64,000 nt of DNA, from the NCBI RefSeq assembly GCF_000005505.3, contig NC_016132.3:58418914-58482913 (forward strand). The letters are read 5' to 3'. Made by a program: the position numbers and the translations under genes. Position 1 is the stretch's first letter, and each line of letters begins with the position of its first letter. The notes beneath the pieces are model-generated. The model had not been told where the DNA came from, did not search any database, and worked only from the letters and a program-made list of their open reading frames with translations. Shown piece after piece: positions 10,674 to 20,927 of this stretch. This DNA is from Brachypodium distachyon (taxonomy: Eukaryota > Streptophyta > Magnoliopsida > Poales > Poaceae).

Positions 10674-11109
10674 AGAAGCTAGTGGCATATGTCAGCAACA
10701 GGTGCTTCTTTGCCGGCAATTTGTACCCAGAATAAGCAGCTTTACTGCATCTTTCAATCAGTGTACTCGGTCATATATTTATGTAATACATGTATTTCAC
10801 TACAAGGGTTTATTCAGACAAGTGTTATTTCGACAGTTCAATCTATTTTCACATGAGCAATATGTCTATGTTTCGGTTGTCGGATGATTTATTTTGTGAG
10901 TGTCTACTTAATAGCTTGTCATTTTTATCTTTGCAATACTCTAGATTTTTTAAACATTTTTCGTACGTATGACGAGCTGGCTGGGCCGAGGCCAAGTTAT
11001 GTACGTATGACTGGGAGATAATGGGAAATGGGCCGTGGCTGGCTGCTCTCTCGGGTTCTCTTTTTCTTCTCCTTTATATTTCTCAGCAGGCCAATTTATG
11101 TTTTCGGCT
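10674..11109. other. Ankyrin gene 3' region
   Basis: 3' UTR and flank of the ankyrin gene. I see no further gene. Confidence 0.5.
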
Positions 11110-11395
11110 TCTTCTTTTGTAATTTGATTTCTAGTTGTCGAAAACATTCTAATGGGCCGGCCGTCGTATACAATACAGTCCACTCGGCCCACAGCCCAGC
11201 AGCTTCTCATTGAATCCGAGACGGCCCAAAACGCCCTTTCCAATCCTACCCGTACTCGCCTTATAAATGAATGAAATTCTTTGCTCTCAAAAAAGAAAAT
11301 GAATGAAATTCTTGAAAAAAGATTTGCAAAAATAATTCCGCCTTATACATGGCAGACGTCGTCGTGGAGAACCCTAACGGGGATGGGGCGCGCGC
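11110..11395 (+). repeat. Duplicated promoter/5' block, copy 2
   Basis: Matches 4795-5105 including the TATA box (11262-11268) and the MADV start codon (11349). A 26-base unit around the TATA-proximal AATGAATGAAATTCTT is itself duplicated here. The homology stops within the first dozen codons, where ASR sequence begins. Confidence 0.85.
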
Positions 11396-11878
11396 CACAG
11401 CAGCAAGTCCATTGATGACATCATGCATACACTTTTGCTGGTCGATTGGGCACGCGCGACAGCAGCAGCACCAGCGGCAAGGCCGAGGTCGGCACCGGCG
11501 GCGATCACCGGGAAGGAGGAGAAGCACCACAAGCACATGGAGCAGCTCGCGTCGCCGCCGGAGCCTATGCGAGGGTACACATCCAATTAATATTTACTTG
11601 ACACATATGTTTCTAGCAACATTTTGTGTCGATGGTACTTAATTTTGTTGCATTGGTTCGTTGCAGCACAAGAAGCACAAGGCGAAGACAGACCCGGAGC
11701 ACGCCCGGACGCACAGAATCAAGGAGGAGATCGCCGCCGCGGTGGCCGCCGGCTTCGCCATCCACGAGCACCACAAGAAGAAAGACGCCAAGAAGCAAGC
11801 CCACTGCATATATACATATGGTGGCTATGTACACTACACACATTCACATATATGTGTGGTTTTGTGAAATTTACTCTA
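11349..11878 (+). pseudogene. Chimeric MADV/ASR pseudogene
   Basis: The MADV promoter and first ~11 codons (MADVVVENPNGDG) run directly into ASR-type exon 1 DNA (GCGCGCCACAGCAGCA onward). ASR exon 1 is broken. It has a ~60-base partial duplication of its start, an extra G after GATCACCGG that shifts frame, and a deletion in the [15 protein letters not shown] segment. The ASR intron is still visible (roughly 11575-11666). Exon 2 from 11667 is almost intact: [20 protein letters not shown], then [20 protein letters not shown], and it runs to a TGA at 11866-11868. The MADV ATG frame never enters the ASR frame in exon 1. Relict exon 2 is closest to the ASR gene at 4034-4434. It is unlikely to make an ASR protein; transcription from the MADV promoter is possible. 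Confidence 0.8.
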
Positions 11879-12142
11879 TAAATATAGTGCACTGCGCTTG
11901 CGTGCATGCCAGACGTCTAGTTAATTAATCCATTCATTGTCTTATTTGTTTGCATAGTATTGTGATGTTGTTCCGTTGTTTAAATAAATGGCACATGTTA
12001 CTACCAGTTTGTCTGATCTCTTTGGTTACCCTGTGGTGCATTTGTATAAAAGACACGGGTTACAGCGTTCGATTTCAAACTCAGTATTTTCAGAGTTGTA
12101 AATAGGAATGCTAAACCAGCATCAAGAACACAAGGATGATGA

Positions 12143-12270
12143 TACAATATAAACCAGCAATATGTCGAGAGATGTTGAAACCCCAACCGTACCACACAGC
12201 CAAAAACAGTTCTCAGCTTGTTCCATTTGTGTATATACAAATAATTTGATCTACTGGTATCATTTAATTA
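12143..12270 (+). repeat. Left part of a block repeated inverted at 35 kb
   Basis: This segment (for example CCACACAGCCAAAAACAGTT and GTGTATATACAAATAATTTG) is found again, inverted, at about 35250-35362. It ends at the target duplication of element A; the block resumes at 13277. Confidence 0.85.
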
Positions 12271-13276
12271 GAGAGATTTTACGGTACCCAGTACTCCTCG
12301 TGAGAGAAAGGAGTACCATTTAAATCTGACCTTCCGTTCAAAAAGGTAATTTAGTTTTTTTTTGTCTTTTTAATTATTTTTTCCTTTTTATGTAGCCGCA
12401 GCTGGCGGCTGAAGCCCTCGTCCCGATCGCCGCCGTGCCCGCCCGTCTGGATCGACCGGACACCGCCTCCTCCGCAATCTCCACGGGCGCCCCGCCGCAC
12501 AACGTTCTCGTTAAGATCGCGCCTCTGCTCCTCATCTCACCCGAATAGCCAGCTCTACAGATCACAACGACCGCACGTTACTCTCCATCCTGCAACTGCT
12601 GCATCCCCATGACCCCGTCCGTTGAAGAACAGCAGACACCCGTGAAACTCTCTGGCTGAGATTGTGGCAAAATAAATGTACGGTCATCACATATTCATGC
12701 CAAGAATTCCATTTTGATGTTAATTTCACACGAATTAGCTCACAGCGCTAAGGATTGAAGAATCTGAGAACAGATTTTGAAGGATTGATACACACAGAGA
12801 GGCTAAGTCGAAAGGATTGGACGTTCACTGGTTACAATCTCGAACAGATTTTGAAGGATTAATACACACAACGCCTTTGAAGCGACCGCACGGTATCATC
12901 GTTGATCGATGATGGCCTGCGGCCTTGACAGCTAGGAAGGCGACTGCAAGCCCCAGTGCTTTTGCGAGGACAGAGGAACACTAGTGCTAGGAGGTCGCCA
13001 GAAACCGTCAGTAAGAATATCCAGCGGAATGTCGTCGATGTCTGAGAAGAACCGGAGGGCGCAGCAAGGGCGTTGTGAAGACAGGAAAAAAATTGAGTCA
13101 ACGGCTTGAGGAAGAAGAAGATTGATTTATTACACTTTTACGCCTAACATGATGTACTCCCTCGTTTCAGGAGGCGGTGCTCCCTAAGACTGGTTTTGGA
13201 GTGCCAATTAAGATTAGCCATTGGATTACAATGAATAAACGGTCCGTATTTAATTCAAAGTACTGTAAAAGTACTC
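12271..13276. mobile_element. Element A: 1.0-kb non-autonomous Mutator-like TIR element
   Basis: It is 1006 bp with termini GAGAGATTTTACGGTAC (left) and, as complement, GAGTACTTTTACAGTAC (right). An 8-bp direct repeat TTTAATTA flanks it at 12263-12270 and 13277-13284. The uninterrupted flanking sequence exists inverted at 35 kb, so the boundaries are supported by an empty site. The interior has a GC-rich segment at 12395-12550 that could be captured host sequence, and a direct repeat of about 25 bp (CAGATTTTGAAGGATT, near 12770 and 12845). No transposase is seen. The TIR pattern matches the larger element B at 18095-25503, which has FAR1/MULE transposase, so I assign it to that family. Confidence 0.82.
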
Positions 13277-13284
13277 TTTAATTA

Positions 13285-14087
13285 ACCCTAGTCAACGCAA
13301 GTCGACACACCACAATTCTCGCTTGTTTCCGGGGTTTCTAAAGTTCTTCATCGAGTGCATATAGCGGTCAGGCAGCATAGAATGGTTAATTTCCTATCAA
13401 ATATTCCCCAAGAACACCTTTCTTAGAGGTTAGCCGCATTTCATCGAGCTAGCATAGACCTCGGGAAGGAGCTGCACTGTCGTCATGAGCTCCAGGAGCC
13501 ATTGCCACCATCTCAAGATAACAAGCACAAGAGAAAGATGAAATGGAAGATGGGCAGTAGCCGGAGGTAGACGGAGGGGGCGGATGGAAGAGTGATGCCG
13601 GAACAATTAAGGACGAAGCTAAACAGAGGGAGTGGCTACTGGCCGTGCGATTCACATGGACGGTGGATACGATCGAGGGGGCAAGGCACTGGATCTCAAT
13701 CCGAGACGAAGAGGGAGCTCGAAAAGAACCCATTGCATAGTCCGGGCCTCAATGCTCTAGCCCACCAGGGACGGAGGCAGGAAAAGAAGATAAGCAGGGC
13801 CAGAATAGAAGGAGTGATTTATTAGGGAGGCCAAAGCATAAAAAGTGAAGTTTATAGGATAAACTTACAAATTTTATGCAAGGGGTTAAGCAAAAATTCC
13901 AAATCATAGGGAGGGCCAAGGCCCCTGTTGGCCCAGGTCCTGCCTCCGCCACTGTAGCCCACTGAATAGGACTCCTAATCCGATCGGGACTAGCTAGAGC
14001 TGGAACAAAACAATTAATCTTCTTCTACAAATCCCGTCCGGGACGGGAGGCACTCTAGACTAGCGCTGCCAAAAAAAAGAGAGGATC
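13285..14087. other. Intergenic DNA upstream of MADV gene b
   Basis: No coding exon is recognised. The first ~30 bases continue the 35-kb duplication. The word AATCCGATCGGGACTAG near 13976 recurs upstream of the shrunken copy at 35.8 kb. Confidence 0.5.
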
Positions 14088-14381
14088 ATGGCCGACGTGG
14101 AGAACCCTGGGCACCACGACGAGGAGGAGGAGACGATGATGGCCGCCGAGCCGAGGGAGTGCAGCAGGCTGGTGTGCATGGTGCTAATCTTGTGCGTCGG
14201 CTGCGTGCTCTTGGTGACATCCTACGGCGCCATCGACTCCGGGAACATCACCGCCGTAACCATCCTCGGCTTCCTCCTCAGCTTTGCTGTCTTGGAACTC
14301 TTTGTCATCCTCATGGCTGAGCGCGACGCCGGGAACCGAGAGGGAATGAGGATCGTTGACCGCTTGTTGCAGTGTAGCTAG
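14088..14381 (+). CDS. MADV-family small two-span membrane protein b, 97 aa
   Basis: A single uninterrupted frame. An acidic N-terminus (MADVENPG, then a DEEEE run) precedes two hydrophobic segments, about residues 29-48 (LVCMVLILCVGCVLLVTSYG) and 55-78 (TAVTILGFLLSFAVLELFVI). A short charged C-terminus follows (ERDAGNREGMRIVDRLLQCS). It resembles MADV gene a at 5064 in its start and two-span plan. Its C-terminus is nearly identical to the internally deleted copy at 35576-35692. I do not recognise the family and assign no function; a small membrane protein is all the sequence shows. The start is fixed by the conserved MADV motif. Confidence 0.6.
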   Translation: MADVENPGHHDEEEETMMAAEPRECSRLVCMVLILCVGCVLLVTSYGAIDSGNITAVTILGFLLSFAVLELFVILMAERDAGNREGMRIVDRLLQCS

Positions 14382-14419
14382 CCTCCTGACAAAAAAAAAT
14401 TCCACTCAAGCATGCCAAT

Positions 14420-14715
14420 ATGCAAATACCCAGCTTTACGATTATAGTGTTTGTGATTCTACTTTGTCTATTCACAACTATATATGGAGACAAGAGTCAA
14501 GAAGCCAAGCAGCTGGCAAATTGTTAACAGCAACAGGAGCGAACAAATCCTTTCTACTTGTTGAATCGACAAAGAAAAACACAGCAGGACAATCCTTTCT
14601 CCTTGAAACCGACAAACTAGTAGCTCCAGTAAGCCAGCTAAACCAATGGGGTATTATACATGCAGAGAACAAATGAAGCATGGTTCCAGGTATAGCAGAG
14701 GCATTAAGAATTTTT
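14420..14715 (+). repeat. 300-bp direct repeat, copy 1
   Basis: It matches 15720-16040 in the same orientation, with shared words GTGTTTGTGATTCTACTTTG, AAACACAGCAGGACAATCC and AATGAAGTATGGTTCCA-like sequence. It starts just after the MADV b stop and so may include its 3' UTR. Confidence 0.8.
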
Positions 14716-15719
14716 AAATTGCAACAATGGTCGATTCTTACAAAATTTTAAATGGCAACAATGGCGATTCTTACAAATTGACTGCAATTCATGGTCTTGC
14801 TGGAAAACATGCCACGGTCAATCTTCTTTACTGCCACAGCAGGGAGGGCTAGGAACCACAGGTTAAGGCCATCAGATCCATAGATTTGAGGTTATATGCA
14901 GGAAGGTGAATGTCAGTAAACAAAATACAGTAACTAACACCTCAAAAATAGTGGCATTCAGATGAGTAACACTACCGGAGCTATACTGAAACAACCAGTG
15001 AGACACAACACACGCAAGCCATTAGTTGCTTTGTACTAAGCCCTTCAAAGTGCACCTGCCAAAGAAAAGAACAGTTTGCCATTAGTTGTATAAATCATAA
15101 CTGAATATTAGAAGAGTTGCAAGCACTAAATGAAAATTTTAATGGCTAAAGCTGAATGTTAATGTGAATATGAAGTGCAACACATGTTCAGACCTGAGCA
15201 AAAACGTCATACCAGAAATATGCAGAATAATGACAGTCAGCATGAAAAGATATTTTTTTCTAAAGCTATGAATCTTTTTAGAACCCTTTATAGTAGAGGG
15301 GCTGGTGTACACTCTCTCCCTGGCTGAGAAACAGTTGTAGGCTCAGTACTATGGAAGCATAGTAAGCTAAAGAAATTCTCTTAGTCAAGCAAAATTCACA
15401 AAACGCAACCTGCATTCTGGCCGATCTGGTTGTAGAATCTAGACGGTGTAGGAAAAAAAAAATCCAATATTGAATGTGGCGCTCACTTCTGAAAGAGCGA
15501 AAATCCAACCTAAAATCATCGATCTGTAGCACATTGCCCAGGTTATAACTCGGTAAAAACTTGGCAATACATCCTATGGTAACGTGGAAGAAAATAACTG
15601 TCATGCAAGACAAAAATTGACTGCATTAGTGCTGCGTGTGATGATATGAAATTGATACCAAAAATAAGTGACAAAAATTGACTGCAGCATTAGTACATGT
15701 TCTCTCTCTCTCTCTCAAA
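14716..15719. other. Spacer between direct repeats
   Basis: I recognise no gene here. There is an AATTTTTAAATTGCAACAATGG-type local repeat near 14710-14770 and a (CT)n run at about 15702-15716. Confidence 0.4.
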
Positions 15720-16040
15720 AATATACCCATCTTTACAATTCTAGTGTTTGTGATTCTACTTTGCCTATTCAAAACTATGGAGACAAGATGCGAACAAGGC
15801 AAATTCAGCAGCAACAGGAGCATACAGATCCTTCCTACTTGAAAAGACAAGAAAAACACAGCAGGACAATCCTTTCTACTCTGTCCGTCTGGACGAAGTC
15901 ACTTATTTACGGAGGGAGGGAGTACTTGAAACGACAAACTAACTAGTTCTCCAGTAAGCTAGCTAAACCAATATATGGCAATTTATGCAGACAACAAATG
16001 AAGTATGGTTCCATGTATAGTAGGAGCATTAATTCCTAAC
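15720..16040 (+). repeat. 300-bp direct repeat, copy 2, with MITE insertion
   Basis: Second copy of 14420-14715, interrupted by a 48-bp MITE relic at 15877-15924 that is absent from copy 1. Confidence 0.8.
15877..15924. mobile_element. 48-bp minimal Stowaway-type MITE
   Basis: TACTCTGTCCGTCTGGACG opens it and TTTACGGAGGGAGGGAGTA closes it, with almost no interior. Comparison with the other repeat copy shows it is an insertion. Confidence 0.7.
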
Positions 16041-18086
16041 AGCAACAAATTTTTCTTAATCTAAGGACTCAAATTTATCTACGGATTCATAGGATACGTC
16101 AGCCTCCTTAATACTCCAATTTAGATGTGTGGGGTATTAGAATGGAGTATCAGGATGCAGGGCGCACAGAAACGTAAGCCAATAATTGATAAAAAAAAAA
16201 CCGAAACGGCAGCTCTCCCTCCCCCGTTGATCTGTCGCACGAGCGTTTTCTACCTCCCCGCAGAATACCTCCAAGAGCTCCCTCCGCCACCGCGCGCCTC
16301 TGGTGCCGCCCCCTTCCTTGAGCAGGCGTTCGATCGCCTCCGCCAGCTTGGGGGCTGGTTCAAGCGGAGGAGTTTCAAGGGCGGGAGGCGGGGATCATGG
16401 GGCCCGGCCACGATGGCTTTGGGGGTGAGCACTAGTCAGTAGGGAGCTCACCAGAGAAGCAGCCAAGCAGCCAGACACCACTCAACTTCATCACCTCGCA
16501 GGTGGTGGCCTAAACAAAGGAAAAAGATTAGTTTATCTGCTAGCACATATGTATAATGAGTACCAGCAACAGCAAAACATAAATCATTACTTTAGGACAG
16601 TACATGTTTGCCTGTCGTGATTTGGTTTGCCACATTCGCCAGAAGTTCTTTTCCTTTTTCCATCCACATGGGTTTTCTTAGATTTCTCATGGAATGTCTT
16701 CAACCTCTCCTTACATGGAGCACCTTTTGGGAAAATCTTTTTTGGGTCAAGGATTTTTTCCCTAGAGAACCGGTTATAACCAGAAAAATGGGCGGGCAAA
16801 GGACCGAATGTAGTCGGCTCCGTTTCCCCGTCATCATTGATTTGGGCACCTCAGGTTCTCTCTAGAGAATTGGCTATAACCATGGTGCTGCAGAACAGCA
16901 AAAAAAAGACCTCTTTTTTTTCTAGAACAGATAAGAAATCTAAATGTTGTTTTTTGCTCCTCAATTTGCAGGATTCGTTCCCTTGATAACTGCTGGTTCG
17001 AGTATTCTTGCTCCTGGGTAAAGAAGAAAAAAAGGCCTCTTTTTCCCCGTATGATGTGATGCTACGATGATGGTGCTCACAATATTTTTGTTGTTGGCCA
17101 AATCTGCATGCGCAGGTTCCCTTTGTGGTTCGTTTGGAGCGAGAGGGACGCCACCAAACCGGACCAAGGGATTGCTATCTTCAACGGCGTCGGGATGCTG
17201 GGTTGGTGTGTTCCTCTGGTGCTGCACGGCGGAGAACCTCAGCCGAATCATCCGCCGCCGCCTGAGCTATGGGGTTTCCTACCTGGTGATTGGTCTCTTG
17301 GTGGGTTTCGGCTATAGCAGGCAGTACCATCTAAAAGATGTCTCTTGGTGGCACGCGGCCTACATCTGGGCAGACGAGGGACCATGGAAATGGAAGGCGC
17401 AGCATATTTATGCTTGTAAGAAGGAACTGCATGCCTCTTGTTTGTAGGGCTCAAACTCGATCGTCCCATATAACTGATCTCTGTCCATCTTGGCAATTAA
17501 TTGGAATGCGTCGCGGCTGTGTTGTGCGCCCTGCTTCACGCCTACCTCCGTTCCCGGTGGTCTGCGGCTGCGCCCCTGCAGGACACGGCCGGACGAGAAG
17601 GAGAAGGAGAACGGCGGCTACCAAGTGCTGGCCGAGCAAGATCTGGAGGTACCACCGGCTGCCGTGATACCGCCACTGCCCGACCTGGACGACATCAACC
17701 AAGGGCTGCTCCAGCAGGCAGCACCACTGCCCCAGCTTCAGCCGCTGACCAAAGGCAATGTGCCCAAGGAAATGAAGGTGCCCCCTTCCGGCAAGCCCCA
17801 TGACGCTACTGGTCACGACAGCGGCGACAAGGACGGTGGCAGCGGCACCATCATACTGCCTCTGGCCTCCCCTGCGACTACTGCCGATCCAAAGCCACCA
17901 CCAGCAGCAGTCCCTGGACCCGGCGGCGGCGGCACCGACAAGGACTCGCCTGCAGCCTCACTTGGCATGCATCGTGCTCGTGCGTCTCCCGTCATCGTGC
18001 ACCTGAGTTATCACCGTAAACATTTGCATCGCAATTCGCAAGTCCTAGCCAAACTTATTAAGCTACGCCGTCACTAGCTGAGTTAT
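16041..18086. other. Unresolved accessory region
   Basis: Several GC-rich open frames occur (16125-16442; 17067-17447 with two hydrophobic stretches; 17490-18077 Pro/Gly-rich). I recognise none of them, and overlapping frames are equally open, which is expected in GC-rich DNA. The only recognisable piece is the minus-strand fragment at 16587-16799. The region may be captured or decayed sequence rather than a working gene. Confidence 0.4.
16587..16799 (-). pseudogene. C-terminal fragment of a FAR1/MULE-type protein
   Basis: The minus-strand frame reads ILDPKKIFPKGAPCKERLKT, then FHEKSKKTHVDGKRKRTSGE, then CGKPNHDRQTCTVLK and a stop. It parallels the C-terminal tail at 20750-20927 (KGAPSKKRMKPFHE ... 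CGECGNSTHDRRTCPKLK), including the C-x2-C-x4-H-x4-C zinc knuckle. No other part of a FAR1-like protein is present, so it is a relic from a second element of this type. Confidence 0.75.
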
Positions 18087-18224
18087 CTCCACTAGAGAAA
18101 ATTTACGATACCCCGGTACCTCAAAAACGTACATGGGAGTACCAAAGGCATCAACATTGGTCTTTTCACCCGTTAATCAAATAGATCGGATTATCAGTTT
18201 ATCACAGACCGATTAGGAACAGGC

Positions 18225-18423
18225 ACCTCCTTCGCCTCCGCGCAGCCGCCACCCCGCCGCCTGAGCGCCGCCGCCGCGGCCGTGGCTCTGACGGGCGCGC
18301 TGGTCTAGGCCGGCGCGTCGCTGCTGCTGCAGCTCGTGCTCATCTTCGCCTCCATCTTCGCCGCTGCCATCAAGTACTCCTTCGTCGCCGTGCTCCTGCT
18401 CTTCGTACTCATCGCGCTCCTGT
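18225..18423 (+). pseudogene. Hydrophobic gene fragment near left end of element B
   Basis: A GC-rich segment reads LSAAAAAVALTGALV, an in-frame stop, then ASLLLQLVLIFASIFAAAIK and YSFVAVLLLFVLIALL. It looks like membrane segments of a host gene fragment captured by the element. The source gene is not recognised. Confidence 0.35.
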
Positions 18424-18746
18424 GAGTTCTCATGTCCCCCTTCTCCTCCTCCTCCTCCGTCCCCTCTGCTCTTGGCCTGTCATCTTGTACCCTGTGCAAT
18501 TTGCAGTGAACCATGTAGGGTAACAAGCACTGATTTTGAAATGTGAACAAACCTAGCCTACTACTTTTGACAGCATGATTACTGTACTTTAATCACCACT
18601 TGCAATGAGCACTTAACCTAATAATCCCAGAAGTGGGAGATGAAAGCTCACCATGGCTGCCCATTTGGGCAAAAAAAGAATTGAACTTTGTTATTGAGAG
18701 GAAAGATATTTGAACAAAGGTGCTAATTTGATGACTGTGTTTCATA

Positions 18747-20927
18747 ATGTCAGGTTTGACAGTTTCTGAGATGGATGGTTATAATGCCAGCATGGAGGAG
18801 ATGGAAGAATATCACATGATGGTGAGTCAGATGTTTGGAAGCGTTGAAGAAGGTTACGAGCACTACAACAGCTATGCAAAATCTAAAGGGTTTAATGTGA
18901 GATTGGATGATAAGGAGTACATTAGTGGCACCATGGAATTGAAAAGAAGACGTTTCTGCTGCAGTAAGGAAGGGTACCGTTTGGAGAAGTACTTTGTAGC
19001 AAAAGATCAAATAAGGGAGCCACGGGCGCTCACCCGTTGTGGATGTAAAGCTATGCTTGAGATCCAGCGAGAACCTGGAACGGGTCTTTGGTTTGTCAAG
19101 AATTTTGTTGATGTCCACAGCCATCCACTTGACCCCAAGTAGTCTCCTTTTCTACGGTCACATCGCCGTTTAAACAACGCTCAGAAAGCTGATGCCGTAG
19201 AATATGGTCTTGGTGGCCTTCGTACATGCCAAATCATGGAAGTTATGGAGAAGCACCATGGTGGGTATGATCAGGTTGGGTTTGTTTCCCGGGACCTCTA
19301 TAATTTCTTCGCCAAGTACAAGAAGAAAAGAATCTTAGGAAGGGATGCTGAATTTGTCTTGAACCACATGAGAGCCCAAGTTGAACGAGATGCTGAATTT
19401 TTCTTCAAATACAGTACGGATGATGAAGGACATCTTCGAAATATATTCTGGGCAGATTCACAATCTCAGATTGATTATGAAGCATTCGGTGACCTAGTTG
19501 TGTTTGATAGCACATATCGGGTCAATCGGTATAATCTCCCATTTGTTCCATTTATTGGGGTGGACCATCATCGCAGTACAATTGTTTTTTGTGTTGGTAT
19601 TGTTTCAGACGAGACTGTCTCGTCGTACGAGTGGCTACTACAGTCATTTCTTGAGGCGATGAGCCATAAGAACCCGAGATCTGTGATCACTGATGGAGAC
19701 GCCGCCATGAGGAAAGCCATTAAGAAGGTTATGCCGAGGACAAACCATCGACTATGCAGTTGGCACATTGAGCAGAACATGATACGCCACCTGCGTAATC
19801 CAATGCTTCGGGACTTCAGAAAACTCATATATCGTAAGAGGGAGTATATGAGTTTGAGAGATCTTGGGCTCAGTTCAAGGAAAAGTATGAGATCACAGAG
19901 CAGGCTACATGGATGTCCAGAATGTACAAACTTAGGAAGAGGTGGTCTGCGGCTTATACAAATGGAAGATATTTTTTGGGCATGCAGAGCAACCAGCATA
20001 GCGAGAGTCTTAACTCTAGGCTCCATAATCACCTAGACCGGAAAATGTCGTTGGTTGACTTGGTGGAGCACAGCGAGCACTTCATGTCACGTATCCGCAG
20101 AAATGAGGCCGAGTTGGATGCAAAAGCTGCAAATTCAGTCCTTTTCACTAGAATAGATACTAATCCATTAGAGAAAAATGATGCCCATATTTACACACCA
20201 AAGATGTTTAGGAAGGTTAGATATTGCATTCGCAGATCATCTGCATGGGAGATTGAAGAGCATACAGAGAGAGATGGGTTGGTCACCTTTAGAGCTGCAT
20301 TAAAAGAAAGAGCCGAAGGAGGGAGCAGACATGTCTTCTTTGTAGAGTGTTCATTTCATGGCTCTTCAATGAATGGCATCTTCTGTGGTTGCCGAAAATT
20401 GGAGTGCGAAGGTGTCCCATGTTCACACATTTTTTCTGTTCTGAGTTTCCTGGGTGTAGAGACCATTCCTCCGTGTTGTGTTCGGATTAGGTGGACAATG
20501 CAAGCCAAGGCCGCATTCGTGTCGGAGACAAATGCCAATACACATGTGTGGTCAGAAGAGATGGGTCGTTACCGGCAAATGCGAAACAAGGCTAGTGTTG
20601 CTCTATTCAAAGCTTCGAAGAGCGAAGAGCGTTCGTAGCAGGTGAAGGATTTTCTGCAAAGCATTCTCGATGGCCCCGTTGAGAATGATGGGACCCCAGA
20701 TGAGACAGCTTTTGGTCCTATACCATCCCATTATTCTGCCTCAAGCAATGTTTTTGGGGAGAAAGTCCTTGATCCACATCGTGACAAAAGGTGCTCCATC
20801 AAAGAAGAGAATGAAGCCATTTCATGAGACATTGAGGCAGTTGAATGGGCACAAGAGGCGAAACAGATTGTGCGGCGAATGTGGCAATTCCACACATGAC
20901 AGGCGCACTTGTCCAAAACTGAAGTAG
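18747..20927 (+). pseudogene. FAR1/FHY3-type MULE transposase, broken
   Basis: The order of domains is complete. A FAR1 DNA-binding domain (EEGYEHYNSYAKSKGFNV, RFCCSKEGYR, CGCKAMLEIQ, HSHPLDPK) is followed by a MULE transposase core (FGDLVVFDSTYRVNRYNLPF, VITDGDAAMRKAIKK, NHRLCSWHIEQN), a SWIM zinc finger (CGCRKLECEGVPCSHIFSVL) and a C-terminal zinc knuckle (CGECGNSTHDRRTC). The frame is broken four times: a TAG at 19140-19142 inside the first domain's end, a shift near 19850 (EFERSWAQF continues in another frame), a TAG at 20636-20638, and a shift near 20785. With element B's termini around it, this is the element's own transposase rather than a domesticated FAR1-RELATED SEQUENCE gene. The upstream start may be preceded by a non-coding exon (TGTCAG acceptor at the ATG). 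Confidence 0.88.

Noticed and set aside
17067..18077. Possible membrane or Pro-rich protein genes
   Set aside because: No recognisable domain, several equally open frames, and no splice pattern linking them; listed only as unresolved.
18747..20638. Intact FAR1-RELATED SEQUENCE regulatory gene
   Set aside because: In-frame TAG codons and frameshifts break it, and it lies inside a TIR element with target duplications, so it is a transposase relic.
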